64,000 nt of DNA from Erpetoichthys calabaricus. Its lineage: Eukaryota; Chordata; Cladistia; Polypteriformes; Polypteridae. Under the pieces are notes generated by a model. The model saw only the letters and a program-made list of their open reading frames with translations. It ran no database searches and was not told the DNA's origin. Location: the NCBI RefSeq assembly GCF_900747795.2, contig NC_041395.2, positions 33,427,632 through 33,491,631 on the forward strand. The letters are read 5' to 3'. The translations under genes were made by a program, and so were the position numbers. Numbering within the stretch: position 1 is the first letter of the stretch; each line of letters begins with the position of its first letter. Of the stretch, positions 11,159-22,005 are shown in pieces.

Positions 11159-13446
11159 CCATCCATCCATCCATCCTGTTCCGCTTATCCAAGATCGGGT
11201 CACGGGGGCAGCAGCTTGAGCAGAGATGCCTAGACTTCCCTCTCCCCGGCCACTTCTTCTAGCTCTTCCAGGAGAATCCCGAGGCGTTCCCAGACCAGCC
11301 GGGAGACATAGTCCCTCCAGCATGTCCTGGGTCTTCCCCGGGGCCTCCTCCCAGTTAGATGTACCCGGAACACCTCACCAGGGAGGCATCCAGGAGGCAT
11401 CCTGATCAGATGCCCGAGCCACCTCATCTGACTCCTCTCGATGCGGAGGAGCAGCGGCTCTACTCTGAGCCCCTCCCGGATGACTGAGCTTCTCACCCCA
11501 TCTTTAAGGGAGAGCCCAGACACCCTTAGGAGGAAACTCATTTCAGCCACTTGTATTCACGATCTCGTTCTTTTGGTTACTACCCATAACTCATGACCAT
11601 AGGTGAGGGTAGGAACATAGATCGACTGGTAAATTGAGAGCTTTGCCTTACGGCTCAGCTCCTTTTTCACCACGACAGACCGATGCAGAGCCGTCATTAC
11701 TGTGGATGTACCGATCTGCCTGTCTATCTCACGCTCCATTCTTCCCTCACTCGTGAACAAGACCTCGAGATACTTGAGCTCCTCCACTTGGGGCAGGATC
11801 TCGCTCCCAACCCTGAGAGGGCACTCCACCTTTTTCCTGCTGAGGACCATGGTTTTGGATTTGGAGGTGCTCATTCCCATCCCAGCCGCTTCACACTCAG
11901 CTGCGAACCGATCCAGAGAGAGCTGAAGATCACGGTCTAACGAAGCAAACAGGACAACATCATCTGCAAAAAGCAGTGACCCAATCCTGAGCCCACCAAA
12001 TCAGACCCCCTCAACACCCTGGCTTTACCTAGAAATTCTGTCCATAAAAGTTATGAACAGAATCGGTGACAAAGGGCAGCCCTGGTGGAGTCCAACTCTC
12101 ACTGGAAACGGGTTCGACTTATGCGGACCAAGATCTGACACCAGTTGTACAGGGACCGAACAGCCCTTATCAGGGGGTCCGGTACCCCATACTCTCGGAG
12201 TACCCCCACAGGATTCCCCAAGGGACACGGTCGATTGCTTTTTCCAAGTCCACAAAACACATGTAGACTGGTTGGCCAAACTCCAATGAACCCTCCAGGA
12301 CCCTGCTAAGGGTATAGAGCTGGTAAACTGTTCCATGACCAGGACAAAAACCACACTGTTCCTCCTGAACCCAAGGTTTGACTATCTGACGGACCCCTCC
12401 TCTCTAGGACCCCCAAACAGACTTTTCCAGGGAGGCTGAGGAGTGTGATCCCTCTGTAGTTGGAACACACCCTCTGGTCCCCCTTCTTAAAGAGGGGGAT
12501 CACCACCCCGGTCTGCCAATCCTTTGACTTTGTGATCGTGTCGTCGGACTTGTGGCCACATGTCTTGGACACTCGGGTAAAGAGAGGGGCGGAGCTGTCA
12601 ACTGATCACCACCTGGTGGTGAGTTGGCTTCGATGGTAGGGGAGGATGCCTGTCAGGCCTGGTAGGCCCAAACGTGTTGTGAGGGTCTGCTGGGAACGTC
12701 TGGCAGATCCCCCTGTCAGAAGTAGCTTCAACTCCCACCTCTGGCAGAACTTCGACCACGTCCCGAGGGAGGTGGGGGACATTGAGTCTGAATGGGCCAT
12801 GTTCCGTGCCTCTATTGTTGAGGCGGCTGACCAGAGTTGTGGCCGTAAGGTGGTCGGTGCCTGTCTTGGCGGCAATCCCCGAACCCGTTGGTGGACACCG
12901 TCGGTGAGGGATGCCATCAAGCTGAAGAAGGAGTCCTACAGGACCCTTTCATCCTGTGGGACTCTGGATGCAGCTAATAGGTACCGGCAGGCCAAGCGGA
13001 ATGCTGCTTTGGTGGTTGCTGAGGTGAAAACTCGGGCGTGGGAGGAGTTTGGGGAGGCCATGGAGAACGACTTTCAGACGGCTTAAAGGAGATTCTGGTC
13101 CACCATCCGGCATCTCAGGAGGGGGAAGCAGTGCAGTGTCAACACTGTATATGGTGGGGATGATGCGCTGCTGACCTCGACTCGGGACGTTGTGGGTCGG
13201 TGGGGGGGGTATTTTGAAGACCTCCTCAATCCCATTAATATGCCTTCCAATGAGGAAGCAGAGCCTGGGGACTCGGAGGTGGGCTCCCCCATCTCTGGGA
13301 CCAAGGTCACTGAGGTGGTCAAAAAACTCCTTGGTGGCAGGGCCCCGGGGGTGGATGAGATATGCCCGGAGTTCCTCAAGGCTCTGGATGTTGTAGGACT
13401 GTTTTGGTTGACACGTCTCTGCAACATCGCATGGACATCAGGGACA
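11159..13446 (-). mobile_element. Rex3 (RTE-clade) LINE, copy 1, with 5' inversion
   Basis: The 3' half is on the minus strand (11159-about 12522) and ends in the ATGG repeat tail typical of Rex3. It encodes RT and C-terminal segments in broken frames (for example VEELKYLEVLFTSEGRMERE and LSIYQSIYVPTLTYGHELWV). The 5' half (about 12523-13446) is inverted onto the plus strand. It encodes the end of the endonuclease (STDHHLVVSWLR) through the start of RT (RAPGVDEICPEFLKAL). A 16-bp duplication GTGCCTTGATTATTGT flanks the whole (11143-11158 and 13447-13462). From memory, 12064-12084 also matches a published Rex3 PCR primer site. The coding frames are broken by several shifts and stops. Confidence 0.93.
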
Positions 13447-13462
13447 GTGCCTTGATTATTGT

Positions 13463-14042
13463 AAATACTCTTTTTTTTTTTGTAAATATAAATTGATAAA
13501 TATCTCTGGATTAACTTTTGTGGGGATATTTTTTGGGTTGTGGTTATTGGTGCACTGTTTATTTTTGTATATACACTTTTTCTGTATTTTGAATATTTTT
13601 GTTTTGGTGAATCCTGTATACACTGTTTAAAGGAGCAGCTTCCTGACTTGGAGCACTCTGGAGGAAGACAGCTTCATTTTGGTTTGTGTATATATGGGTT
13701 TCACTAGTTTGTGTGCATTTTTCTTTTTTATTTGGGACTTTCAGCCAGCACCGTAAATACTGTATATAGTCACTATTTTTTGGCTCCATTTAATTACTGT
13801 TTTTGTGTGTCCTTTGTGGTATTGGACTGTGTATTGAAATATAAATTCCACAGGACATTATTTTTGTTTTTCTTTAAGTGCACCTGTAAATAAAACCTCA
13901 CTTTATTTTACAAAAAACCCAACCCTTTTTGTGTCCGTGTCTCCCTGTCTTACACCATCATCCTGATCACGCTCGGTCCCACATACTAGACACCTAGAGT
14001 GTAGGCTGGTGATCCGAATTCCCATTACATGGGGTGTCACAG
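13463..14042. other. Unassigned AT-rich sequence
   Basis: This stretch continues the sequence left of the Rex3 insertion and holds no recognisable coding sequence. AATAAAACC near 13888, followed by CTCCCTGTCTTACA, could be a polyadenylation signal in the end of some retroelement. It may be an insert that split an L2 3' end (10385-10432 and 14043-14362), but I cannot name it. Confidence 0.3.
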
Positions 14043-14362
14043 TGATATCATCTACTGTTGAATTCTGCTGTGTACTTGTGATATTTCTATTGCACTATTA
14101 TATTGTATTCAAGATTACTTGTGTTCTGTTCTGTGTATTGTATTTACCCCCTTTTTTTTACATCAACTGCATGCCCAACCTACCTGGAGAGGGGTCTCTC
14201 TTTGAGCTTCCTTTCCCAAGGTTTCTTCCATTTTTTTTCCCCTAGAAGGATTTTTTGGGAGTTTTTCCTTGTCTTCTTAGGGAGTCAAGGGCAGGGCCTG
14301 TTAAAGCCCGTTGCAGCACTTCTTGTGTGATTTTGGGCTATAAACAAATAAATGGTTAATTG
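14043..14362 (+). mobile_element. L2 LINE 3' UTR fragment
   Basis: GATATCATCTACTG, ACCTGGAGAGGGGTCTCTCT, CTTTCCCAAGGTTTCTTCC and CTTGTGTGATTTTGGGCTAT are the conserved 3' UTR of fish L2 elements. The same blocks occur at 47938-48215. No coding sequence remains. Confidence 0.85.
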
Positions 14363-14828
14363 TACATATTTGTAAGTGATTACTATGTAAATTAATTTTC
14401 CAAAAATAAAGGATGCACAAAAACATAAATAGATGTGAAATGTTTGCTTGGAGTCTGTTCTTATGTGACAGGACTGTGAGTGCTCCAAAAACTAAGCAGT
14501 GCATGTAATAAGAGGGTGTGAAAATGTTATTGATTTTTTATTTAGGAAAATAAGTTTTTTCACTGTGGTTGGGTTGAGGCAGTACCTTTTCTTATGAGCA
14601 CCTTCTCCAGGTCATCCTTTCACATGGGACTGAGGATGCTGGCAAGCATAAAAGCTGAAGTGCCAGCTGATATGGTTGGGGTATACATGTTTTTGCTTAT
14701 TTCAGTATTGAAGTGGATCCTCACTTCTTGGAAAGGTAGTCTCACTTAAATAATGATCCACTTCAATAGATGCATCTTCAGTGGCATTTGAGGTGTTTCT
14801 GCTCTGTTCAACAGTGCTGTCCAGCAGA

Positions 14829-17800
14829 TAATAATAATAATAATACATTTTATTTATATAGCGCTTTTCCCATGCTCAAGGCACTTACAGAATATAATAA
14901 AGAACGGCAGAATATACAGTATATAGCATTGTACAAACCAGATAAATAAATAAAGAAGATTAAGACAGTAAATTCTGAAAAAAACAGACAACATAATTGA
15001 TGGTCTAGCACACACATACAGGTTACATTGGCATCTTGACAGAGATGTAAACTGAGTGAAAGGTAATAAAGTCAAATAGAGCTAAAAGCCTTCCTGAACA
15101 GATGAGTTTTGAGTTGTTTTTTAAAGGAATTCATGGAGTCAGCTGACCTGATTAATTTTGGTAGGTCATTCCAGAGTCTGGGCGCTATACAGCTGAAGGC
15201 CCTGTCACCCATGGAGTGTAGATTAGTGAGGGGCACAACAAGATTACCAGAATCAGAGGACCTTAGTGGGCGGGCAGGCACATAGTGATGGAGGAGGTCA
15301 CTGATGTAGTTTGGTGCGAGGTTATTTAAAGTTTTGTAGGTTATTAGTAGGATTTTATATTTGATTCTGTAGGACACAGGGAGCCAGTGAAGACGGAGCA
15401 GGATGGGTGTGATGTGCTCGCTGCTGCTGGTTCGAGTAAGGACTCTTGCAGCTGAGTTTTGAATAAGCTGGAGCTGTGATATAAGATTAGAAGGGGCACC
15501 TGCCAGTAGGGAATTACAATAATCGATGCGGGATGTGATAAAAGCATGGACAAGTTTCTCAGCATTAGAGAAGGAGAGGAAGGAGCGAACACGGGATATG
15601 TTACGGAGGTGAAAGTAAGAAAGTTTCTTAATGTGATTTATGTGGGTGGAATAAGTAAGGGAGGAATCAAAAATGACACCAAGATTTTTTACAGTAGAGG
15701 CAGGTCATTTTATTAAGTTGCATTTTAGTCCCAATTTGCAGGAGTTCAGTTTTATTGCAATTTAATTTTAAAGAGTTCTGCTCCATCCAGGTTTTAATTT
15801 CACTAAGGCAGGTTGTGAGCTGAGAAAGCTCTGATGAAGTTCCACTTTTAACACTGAAGTAGAGCTGGGTATCATCTGCATAAAAATGATAACCCAATCC
15901 ATAACTACGGATAATATGGCCAAGGGGAAGCATATAAATACAGAAAAGCAGAGGACCAAGGACAGAGCCCTGAGGGACTCCTTGTGTGACTGGCACGGAG
16001 TTGGATCTGCTGTTGCCAAGACTAACAAACTCTTGCCTATCACTCAGATAGGACTTGAACCACTGGAGGGCAGTGCCAGAGATACCCAGCATGTTCTCCA
16101 TTCTGGACAGTAGGATGTCATGTCTGACTGTGTCAAATGCTGCACTGAGGTCTAACAGAATTAATATGCTAGTTTGTCCAGAGTCTGCTGCCATAAGCAA
16201 ATCATTGGTTACCCGTAGCAGAGCAGTTTCACAGCTGTGCCGCGCCCTGAATCCAGACTGAAAGGGTTCCATCAAATTATTAGAGGTTAGGTAATTGGTG
16301 AGTTGGGAAGCTACAACACGCTCAAGAACTTTTGACAGGAAAGGTAAGTGGGAAATAGGCCGGAAATTGTTAAGATTGTCAGCATCAAGGCCAGACTTTT
16401 TTAACATTGGGGTTACAGAAGCAATTTTAAAAGTGAGTGGCACGGAGCCAGTGTCAAGGGATGAGTTTATTATTGTTGTAACAGTCGGGATTATGGCACG
16501 AAGGCAGGATTTAAGTAGTGTGGTGGGGATGGGGTCCAGTACACAAGTAGTCGGCCTCATCTTACAAAGCAGGTTATTAACAAACGCAGAGGTGACTGGT
16601 GAGAACTTAGAGAAGGAGCTGGATGGAGTGGGAAAACAGGGAGAGATATAAACAGATGATATATTTATGTTAGTTGAATTATTTAGATCTTTAATTTTGT
16701 TACGGAAAAAGTGGAGGAATTCCTCACAGACTTCAGTAGAAGAGGTAGTTGGACCAGATGCGGGTTCGAGTAGTTTATTAACTACAGAGAACAAAACCCT
16801 TGGGTTATCATGGCCACTTTCTATTATTCTGCCATAATGGGTGTTCTTGGCAGAAGTTAGTGCTTCTCTGTAAGCTCTTTGGTGGTCAGAGAAAGCCTGG
16901 ATGTGCACGGTGAGGCCAGTCTTACGTGACATTCTCTCAAGGCGTCGGCCAGCTGCTTTCATAGATCGCAATTCTGAGTTATACCAAGGAGCTGAGCGCT
17001 TAAAGGAAACCTCCTTATGTTTTAAAGGAGCTGTTTTATCTAATGCTGAGTGAAGGGCTGAGTTATAGTGGTCAACAAAACTATCTAGTGTTGGTGGAAT
17101 AGGTGCAGACAGTAAAAGATCAGAAATGGATCCAGAAAGGATAGAGGGACAGATATTTTTAAGGTTTCTGTAAGAAATTTGTCGTTTACAGGTAAGAGGT
17201 GGGATAGGTAATGAGACAGTGAAAAATACTGCTTTATGGTCAGAGAGTCCCAAATCAGTGCTGTAAATGTTGGCAACAGATAGTCCAGAAGTGCAGATCA
17301 GGTCCAATATATGACCGCCAGAATGGGTTGGAAAATCAACATGTTGTGTCAAGTCAAAACAGTCCAGTACGGACAGGAATTCATTTCTCAGTTTAGATGT
17401 AGTAATGTCAATATGGATGTTGAAATCACCAAGAAGCATAATTCTCTGAGAGTAAGAGCTTAGGTGGGTCAAAAGTTCAATCAGATCGGATAAGAAGGAT
17501 GCATTGTATTTTGGGGGACGATAGAGAACAATGAGTGAGACAGGACCTGATTCCGTTATTAGTTTAAGAGCCAGGCACTCAAAAGACAATGGGCAGTCAA
17601 TTGGGATTCTTTTAATGTTTAAGTCTTCTCTGATAATTACTGCCAGCCCGCCTCCTTGTCTTGAGCTGCGAGGCTCTGAGTGGAAAGTGAAACCAATTGG
17701 AGTCGCCTCTGTGAGAGACGCAAATTCATTCGGTTTTTGCCAAGTCTCCGTTAGACACAGAATATCAAGTTTGGTGTCAGTGATGAGTTCTGACAGCACC

Positions 17801-18350
17801 AATGCTTTGCCATTAAGAGACCTCGAGTTAAACAGTGCAACATTACATAATGAGGCTTCTTTCTGCACAGAGCCGCAATCAGGGTTTATTTCCACATAAT
17901 GCAAATTTGGCACACCGACAATTCTATTTCCAGGGTAATGAGAAGGACGGCGTATTCCTGAGCAAATGCTGCCGGTGGTCTTTTCATTCACAGCCCGGCG
18001 GTGGCGGCGACCTGACCCGCGATGTATATATTTCGGGCGCTGCAAAATACCGGCGTCCTTTAGGATGTTGCAGTCAGACCATTTGCTCTGGACAAACTGT
18101 TTAATAAGAAGGAGTTTGTCATGAGAGTATTTTAGCATGATGCTGGGCAATACTTATCTGAATAGCAGTGGAGAAGCAGCACAGCACAGCACAGCGGAAC
18201 CGGTAGGACAGGCGGGTGTGGTAGAGTAGGTGAGCAGCCATAGCAATCAGCAGAAAGCATAGCAAGAGGAGGTAGCAGGAGTTGGAGGTTCCAATACACA
18301 GCCACAAACTGTAACGCTTGGTAATTTCAGGCGTGATCGCCCCGGAGCCA
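14829..18350 (-). mobile_element. Near-complete L2 LINE
   Basis: ORF2 is open for over 800 codons (about 18150 to 15667). It carries an APE endonuclease (LTETW near residue 135, LLGDFNIH, LSDHKAVF) and a reverse transcriptase (QGVPQGSVLGPLLF, FYADDTQLY). One frameshift near 15700 separates the C-terminal domain (about 15072-15700: LHWLPVSYRIKYKILLITYK, GDRAFSCIAPRLWNDLP). The 3' end reads AGCGCTATATAAATAAAATG plus an ATT repeat (14829-14870). It lies inside the hAT transposon. A 5' ORF1 is not seen, so it is probably 5' truncated near 18350, though the exact edge is unclear. This is the best preserved LINE here. Confidence 0.9.
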
Positions 18351-18958
18351 AAAGCCAGATTAGTATGAATATCAGATCAGTTCCCAGTCGTAGAGATGCC
18401 ACATGTCACCTAAGATATATAAATAAAGCATATGAAAACTTAAATAACTTTGAGTATTCTTCACATTACATGATTACTTAGTGTTAATATATCAGAAGAT
18501 ATCAATAAAACCAAACAACACTTACTACAGCTGGTTTTAGGCTCAGTTGCTGTGCCAGAATAGGCTTGGAGCTGAACTAAAGGTTCACTGGATATTGCAG
18601 ATTGCACTTCAATGTTCTTAATTATAACAGCACATTCTGCTTTGAGTTGACGTACCACTTCACATAATTTGTTTTGGCTTGGAAACCCATGGTTTTTGAA
18701 CCTTGGGTCAAGCATGATCACCATTGCCATTACACTTAGTTACTCAATTTTACAGAGTTTCTTTCACACATCACACTAGGTTGTCACTCCTCTGCTTTGC
18801 TACATCGCTAGTTATGCTCTCTGCAATACTTAGTATAGAGTGATGCATTATTTTCATTAAAGGTATAACTGTTGAAGCCGATACCCTTTTCTCTTCTGAT
18901 AGTTCCACTGTAGCCTGATGGAATGGGACCAGCACACGTAGAAAATGACTCATGGATT

Positions 18959-19075
18959 GCACAGTGGTAGTGCTGCTGCTTTGCAGTAAGGAGATTGTGG
19001 GTTCGCTTTCCGGGTCCTCCTCGTGTGGAGAGCGCTTTAAGTAGTGAGAAAAGCGCTATATAAATTTAAAGAATT
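18959..19075 (+). mobile_element. tRNA-headed SINE with L2 tail, split by Helitron
   Basis: The V-SINE-like head (GCACAGTGGTAGTGCTGCTG, then GGGTTCGCTTTCCGGGTCC) runs straight into an L2 tail (AAAAGCGCTATATAAATTTAAAG, shortened here). Its ATT tail is cut at 19075 and resumes at 22057 (TATTATTAAA) after the Helitron. The SINE sits inside the hAT transposase gene, between the regions coding ALDYEAI and QSMSHFLRV. Confidence 0.75.
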
Positions 19076-19510
19076 ATCTATAATAATAAAAGGCAAAGCC
19101 CTCACTGACTGACTGACTGACTCACTCACTCACTGACTGACTGACTGACTCATCACTAATTGTCCAACTTCCCGTGTAGGTGGAAGGCTGAAATTTGGCA
19201 GGCTCATTCCTTACAGCTTACTTACAAAAGTTAGGCAGGTTTCATTTCAAAATTATACGCGTAATGGTCATAACTGGAACCTCTTTTTTGTCCATATACT
19301 GTAATGGAAGGCAGCAAGATGGCCGTAGGAGACTGAGTTGCGTGTCGCGTCATCACGCCTCCCACGTAATCACGTGAACTGACTGTGAACTCAGTACGTA
19401 GAAAAGAAGGAGGAGCCCCAAAGAGCGCTGAAGAAAACACTCATTACACAATTGACAAGGCAGCGAAACAATAAGAAGCGAGTGAGTGACGCATACAAGC
19501 ATCTTCATAA

Positions 19511-20470
19511 GACACGAGGTATAAAAAAGCACGGTGTAAACCGTAAGTCTAAATTTACTTTATAGAAACGCTCCCGCTGCCGTTTGCAATACCATATTCG
19601 CGAGATACAAGTTTAATGAGAAGACACGAGGTATAAAAAAGCACGGTATAAACCTAACCTTAAATTAACTTTATAGAAACGCTCCCGCTGCCGTTTGCAA
19701 TGCCATATTCGCGAGATACAAGTTTAATGAGAAGACACGAGGTATAAACGAGAGTTTGCATCACTTTGTAACAGAGTTAAAATTGCTGTAGCGACAAACT
19801 TTTAACTGCCGGGTCTTAGCTAACATTAAATAAACCCGTGGACATCGCAATATCACACAAGAGAGCGGCTCACGTGAAGTGACTGAACGCAGCAGGAGTG
19901 ATCACTTCCATGAATCAAACCTCTTCAAAAAACACATTACACAATTGATAAAGTAGGAAAAGAATATGAAACAAAGCACGGTATAAACCGTAACTTCAAA
20001 TTAAGTTTATAGAAACGCTGCCGTTTGCAATACCATATTCGCCCCTGCGAAGCGCGGTGATTTTGCTATATATATTAAACTATTTCAACCATTGTATGAT
20101 CTGCTTCTCGCAACTGAAAGAGGGCACCGTGGCAGAAGTTAGCCGACTTGCTCACCAACCACAAGCGTTACCTGGTAGGTAACCACCCATACAATCAGAT
20201 TGTGAATCAGACTACGAATGCCTGCAATGTAATTACCCCGATCTACATGCTGTCAAATGAACGAACCACACGCCGTAGCACAACGTTAGGGGCTTCGCCT
20301 CTACGTCCGAGGATCGATTCCAGTAAGGGAGTGCAGTGACTGTGTACTCCTAATGAGCCCACAATTACGGCGAAACACGTGTCGCATACTATGCATCTTC
20401 AAAGCACGGTGTAAACAGTAAGTTTAAATTGAGTTTATAGAAACGCTCCCGCTGCCGTTTGCAATACCAT
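19511..20470 (+). repeat. About 111-bp repeated unit inside the Helitron
   Basis: GACACGAGGTATAAA starts at 19511, 19623 and 19734. Each unit continues AGCACGGT(G/A)TAAACC ... TTTATAGAAACGCTCCCGCTG ... GCAATACCATATTCGCGAG. Partial copies recur near 19975 and 20398. Spacing of 111-112 bp indicates tandem amplification followed by dispersal within the element. Confidence 0.8.
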
Positions 20471-21293
20471 ATTAGATGACTTTGTAACAGAGTTAAAATT
20501 GCTGGAGCGATAAATTTTTAACTGCCGGGTCATGTCGCATGTTCTTGGGTAGGTACACCAAAAAATGTATACATTTATGCATGTAATGGGCAAACAAAAA
20601 ATGTACTATACCCGAAAGCACTACAGTAGTACTCAATGTATCTTTACTTCTTAAATGTTAATGTTTTACTGTTTAATAATTTATACGCTTCTTATATGTT
20701 ATTCAGATTCTTTTATCAAAATACCAGTAACAGCGCACTGCACGATAACGTGGAGTGAATATACTTGACATGACCATTCATAGTTTTTATCCTCTTTCTC
20801 TGTACGTTTACCATTCGTTTGCTCAGAGGTTGATGACCTTGCTGCTTAATGAGCAGCTCTTCACCCTAGCGTCCCGCTGCTTCTCTTCTTTCGTCAGCAT
20901 CTTTTCCTGTTAAAACTGATTTTTTTTAAAACTTAGTATGTTTTCTTTAATTTTTCAGTTAAGCTGGCACTTAAGTCTTCAATCTGCTTCAAGAATGGTT
21001 AGCGGAGGTGGTAGACAATGAAAACGTCAGCCGTACGCATCCGCCACGCACGCACTGGTGCGCGCAGCTGTGAGTTGACTCTACAATAAAATAAAATAAA
21101 GATAAAAAGAGCAATAACTTGCAGCACCGCTATTCAATTACACTTGCCTAACGCCTCTCCTAAGGGGAAATACTGTGGGATCTGGGCATCCGTCAAAGCA
21201 GCAATCACAAGCCCGATTAGAAAGCGGGAAGCTGTGATTTGTCCTCTCCCTCCCATGTAACAATCGCAGCCCGTGTTGCAACGCACTATGTAT

Positions 21294-21326
21294 GTATATG
21301 TATATATGTGTATGTGTGTGTATATG

Positions 21327-21362
<36 letters not shown>
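21294..21362. repeat. TA/TATG microsatellite
   Basis: A TATG-rich stretch runs into a pure TA run (about 21332-21360) inside the Helitron. Open frames here are low-complexity artefacts. Confidence 0.85.
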
Positions 21363-21366
<4 letters not shown>

Positions 21367-21732
21367 CATATGTGTGGGAAAGCGAATAGTAGACGTGACG
21401 TAGTATATGTGTACCAAATTTCAAGTCAATAGGTGAAACGGTTTGCGAGCTACAGGTGATTTAAAATCCTGGACAGACAAACGAATAGCCACGGTAGCGT
21501 ATTATAGAAGAACATTTTACTGTTTAATAATTTATATTTATATGCAATGTGCTTCTTATATATTACTTCATATTCTCATATGATAATGATGTTAATGTTG
21601 TTTATATTGATTTCTATGTTATTGTAAGTGCCCTTTATTTGTGGAAAAATAAATTTGGCAATTAAACTTATTTTATACATACATTTTATTTTTTTCTCTT
21701 GCACTCAGTGAGCGAATCCACTGGGTAATCAG

Positions 21733-21734
<2 letters not shown>

Positions 21735-21765
<31 letters not shown>

Positions 21766-22005
21766 TAGATAGATATATGTGTATGTATGTAGATAGATAT
21801 GTATGTATATGTATATATGTGTATATATATGTAGATATACAAATATGTATATGTATATATGTGTATATATATGTAGATATACAAATATGTATATGTATAT
21901 ATGTGTCTGTATGTGTATATATATGTTGATATATGTATATATATATGTGGATGTGTATATGTATATATATATATGTATATATGTTTATGTATATATATGT
22001 TTACA
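21735..22005. repeat. TA/TATG/GATA microsatellite block
   Basis: About 270 bp of TA, GATA and TATG repeats lie close to the Helitron 3' end, with a higher-order repeat of about 60 bp (TATATGTAGATATACAAATA occurs twice). Confidence 0.85.

Noticed and set aside
19100-19150. GACT repeats as a CRISPR-like array or regulatory tract
   Set aside because: Simple tetranucleotide repeat at the Helitron 5' end, with no spacer structure.
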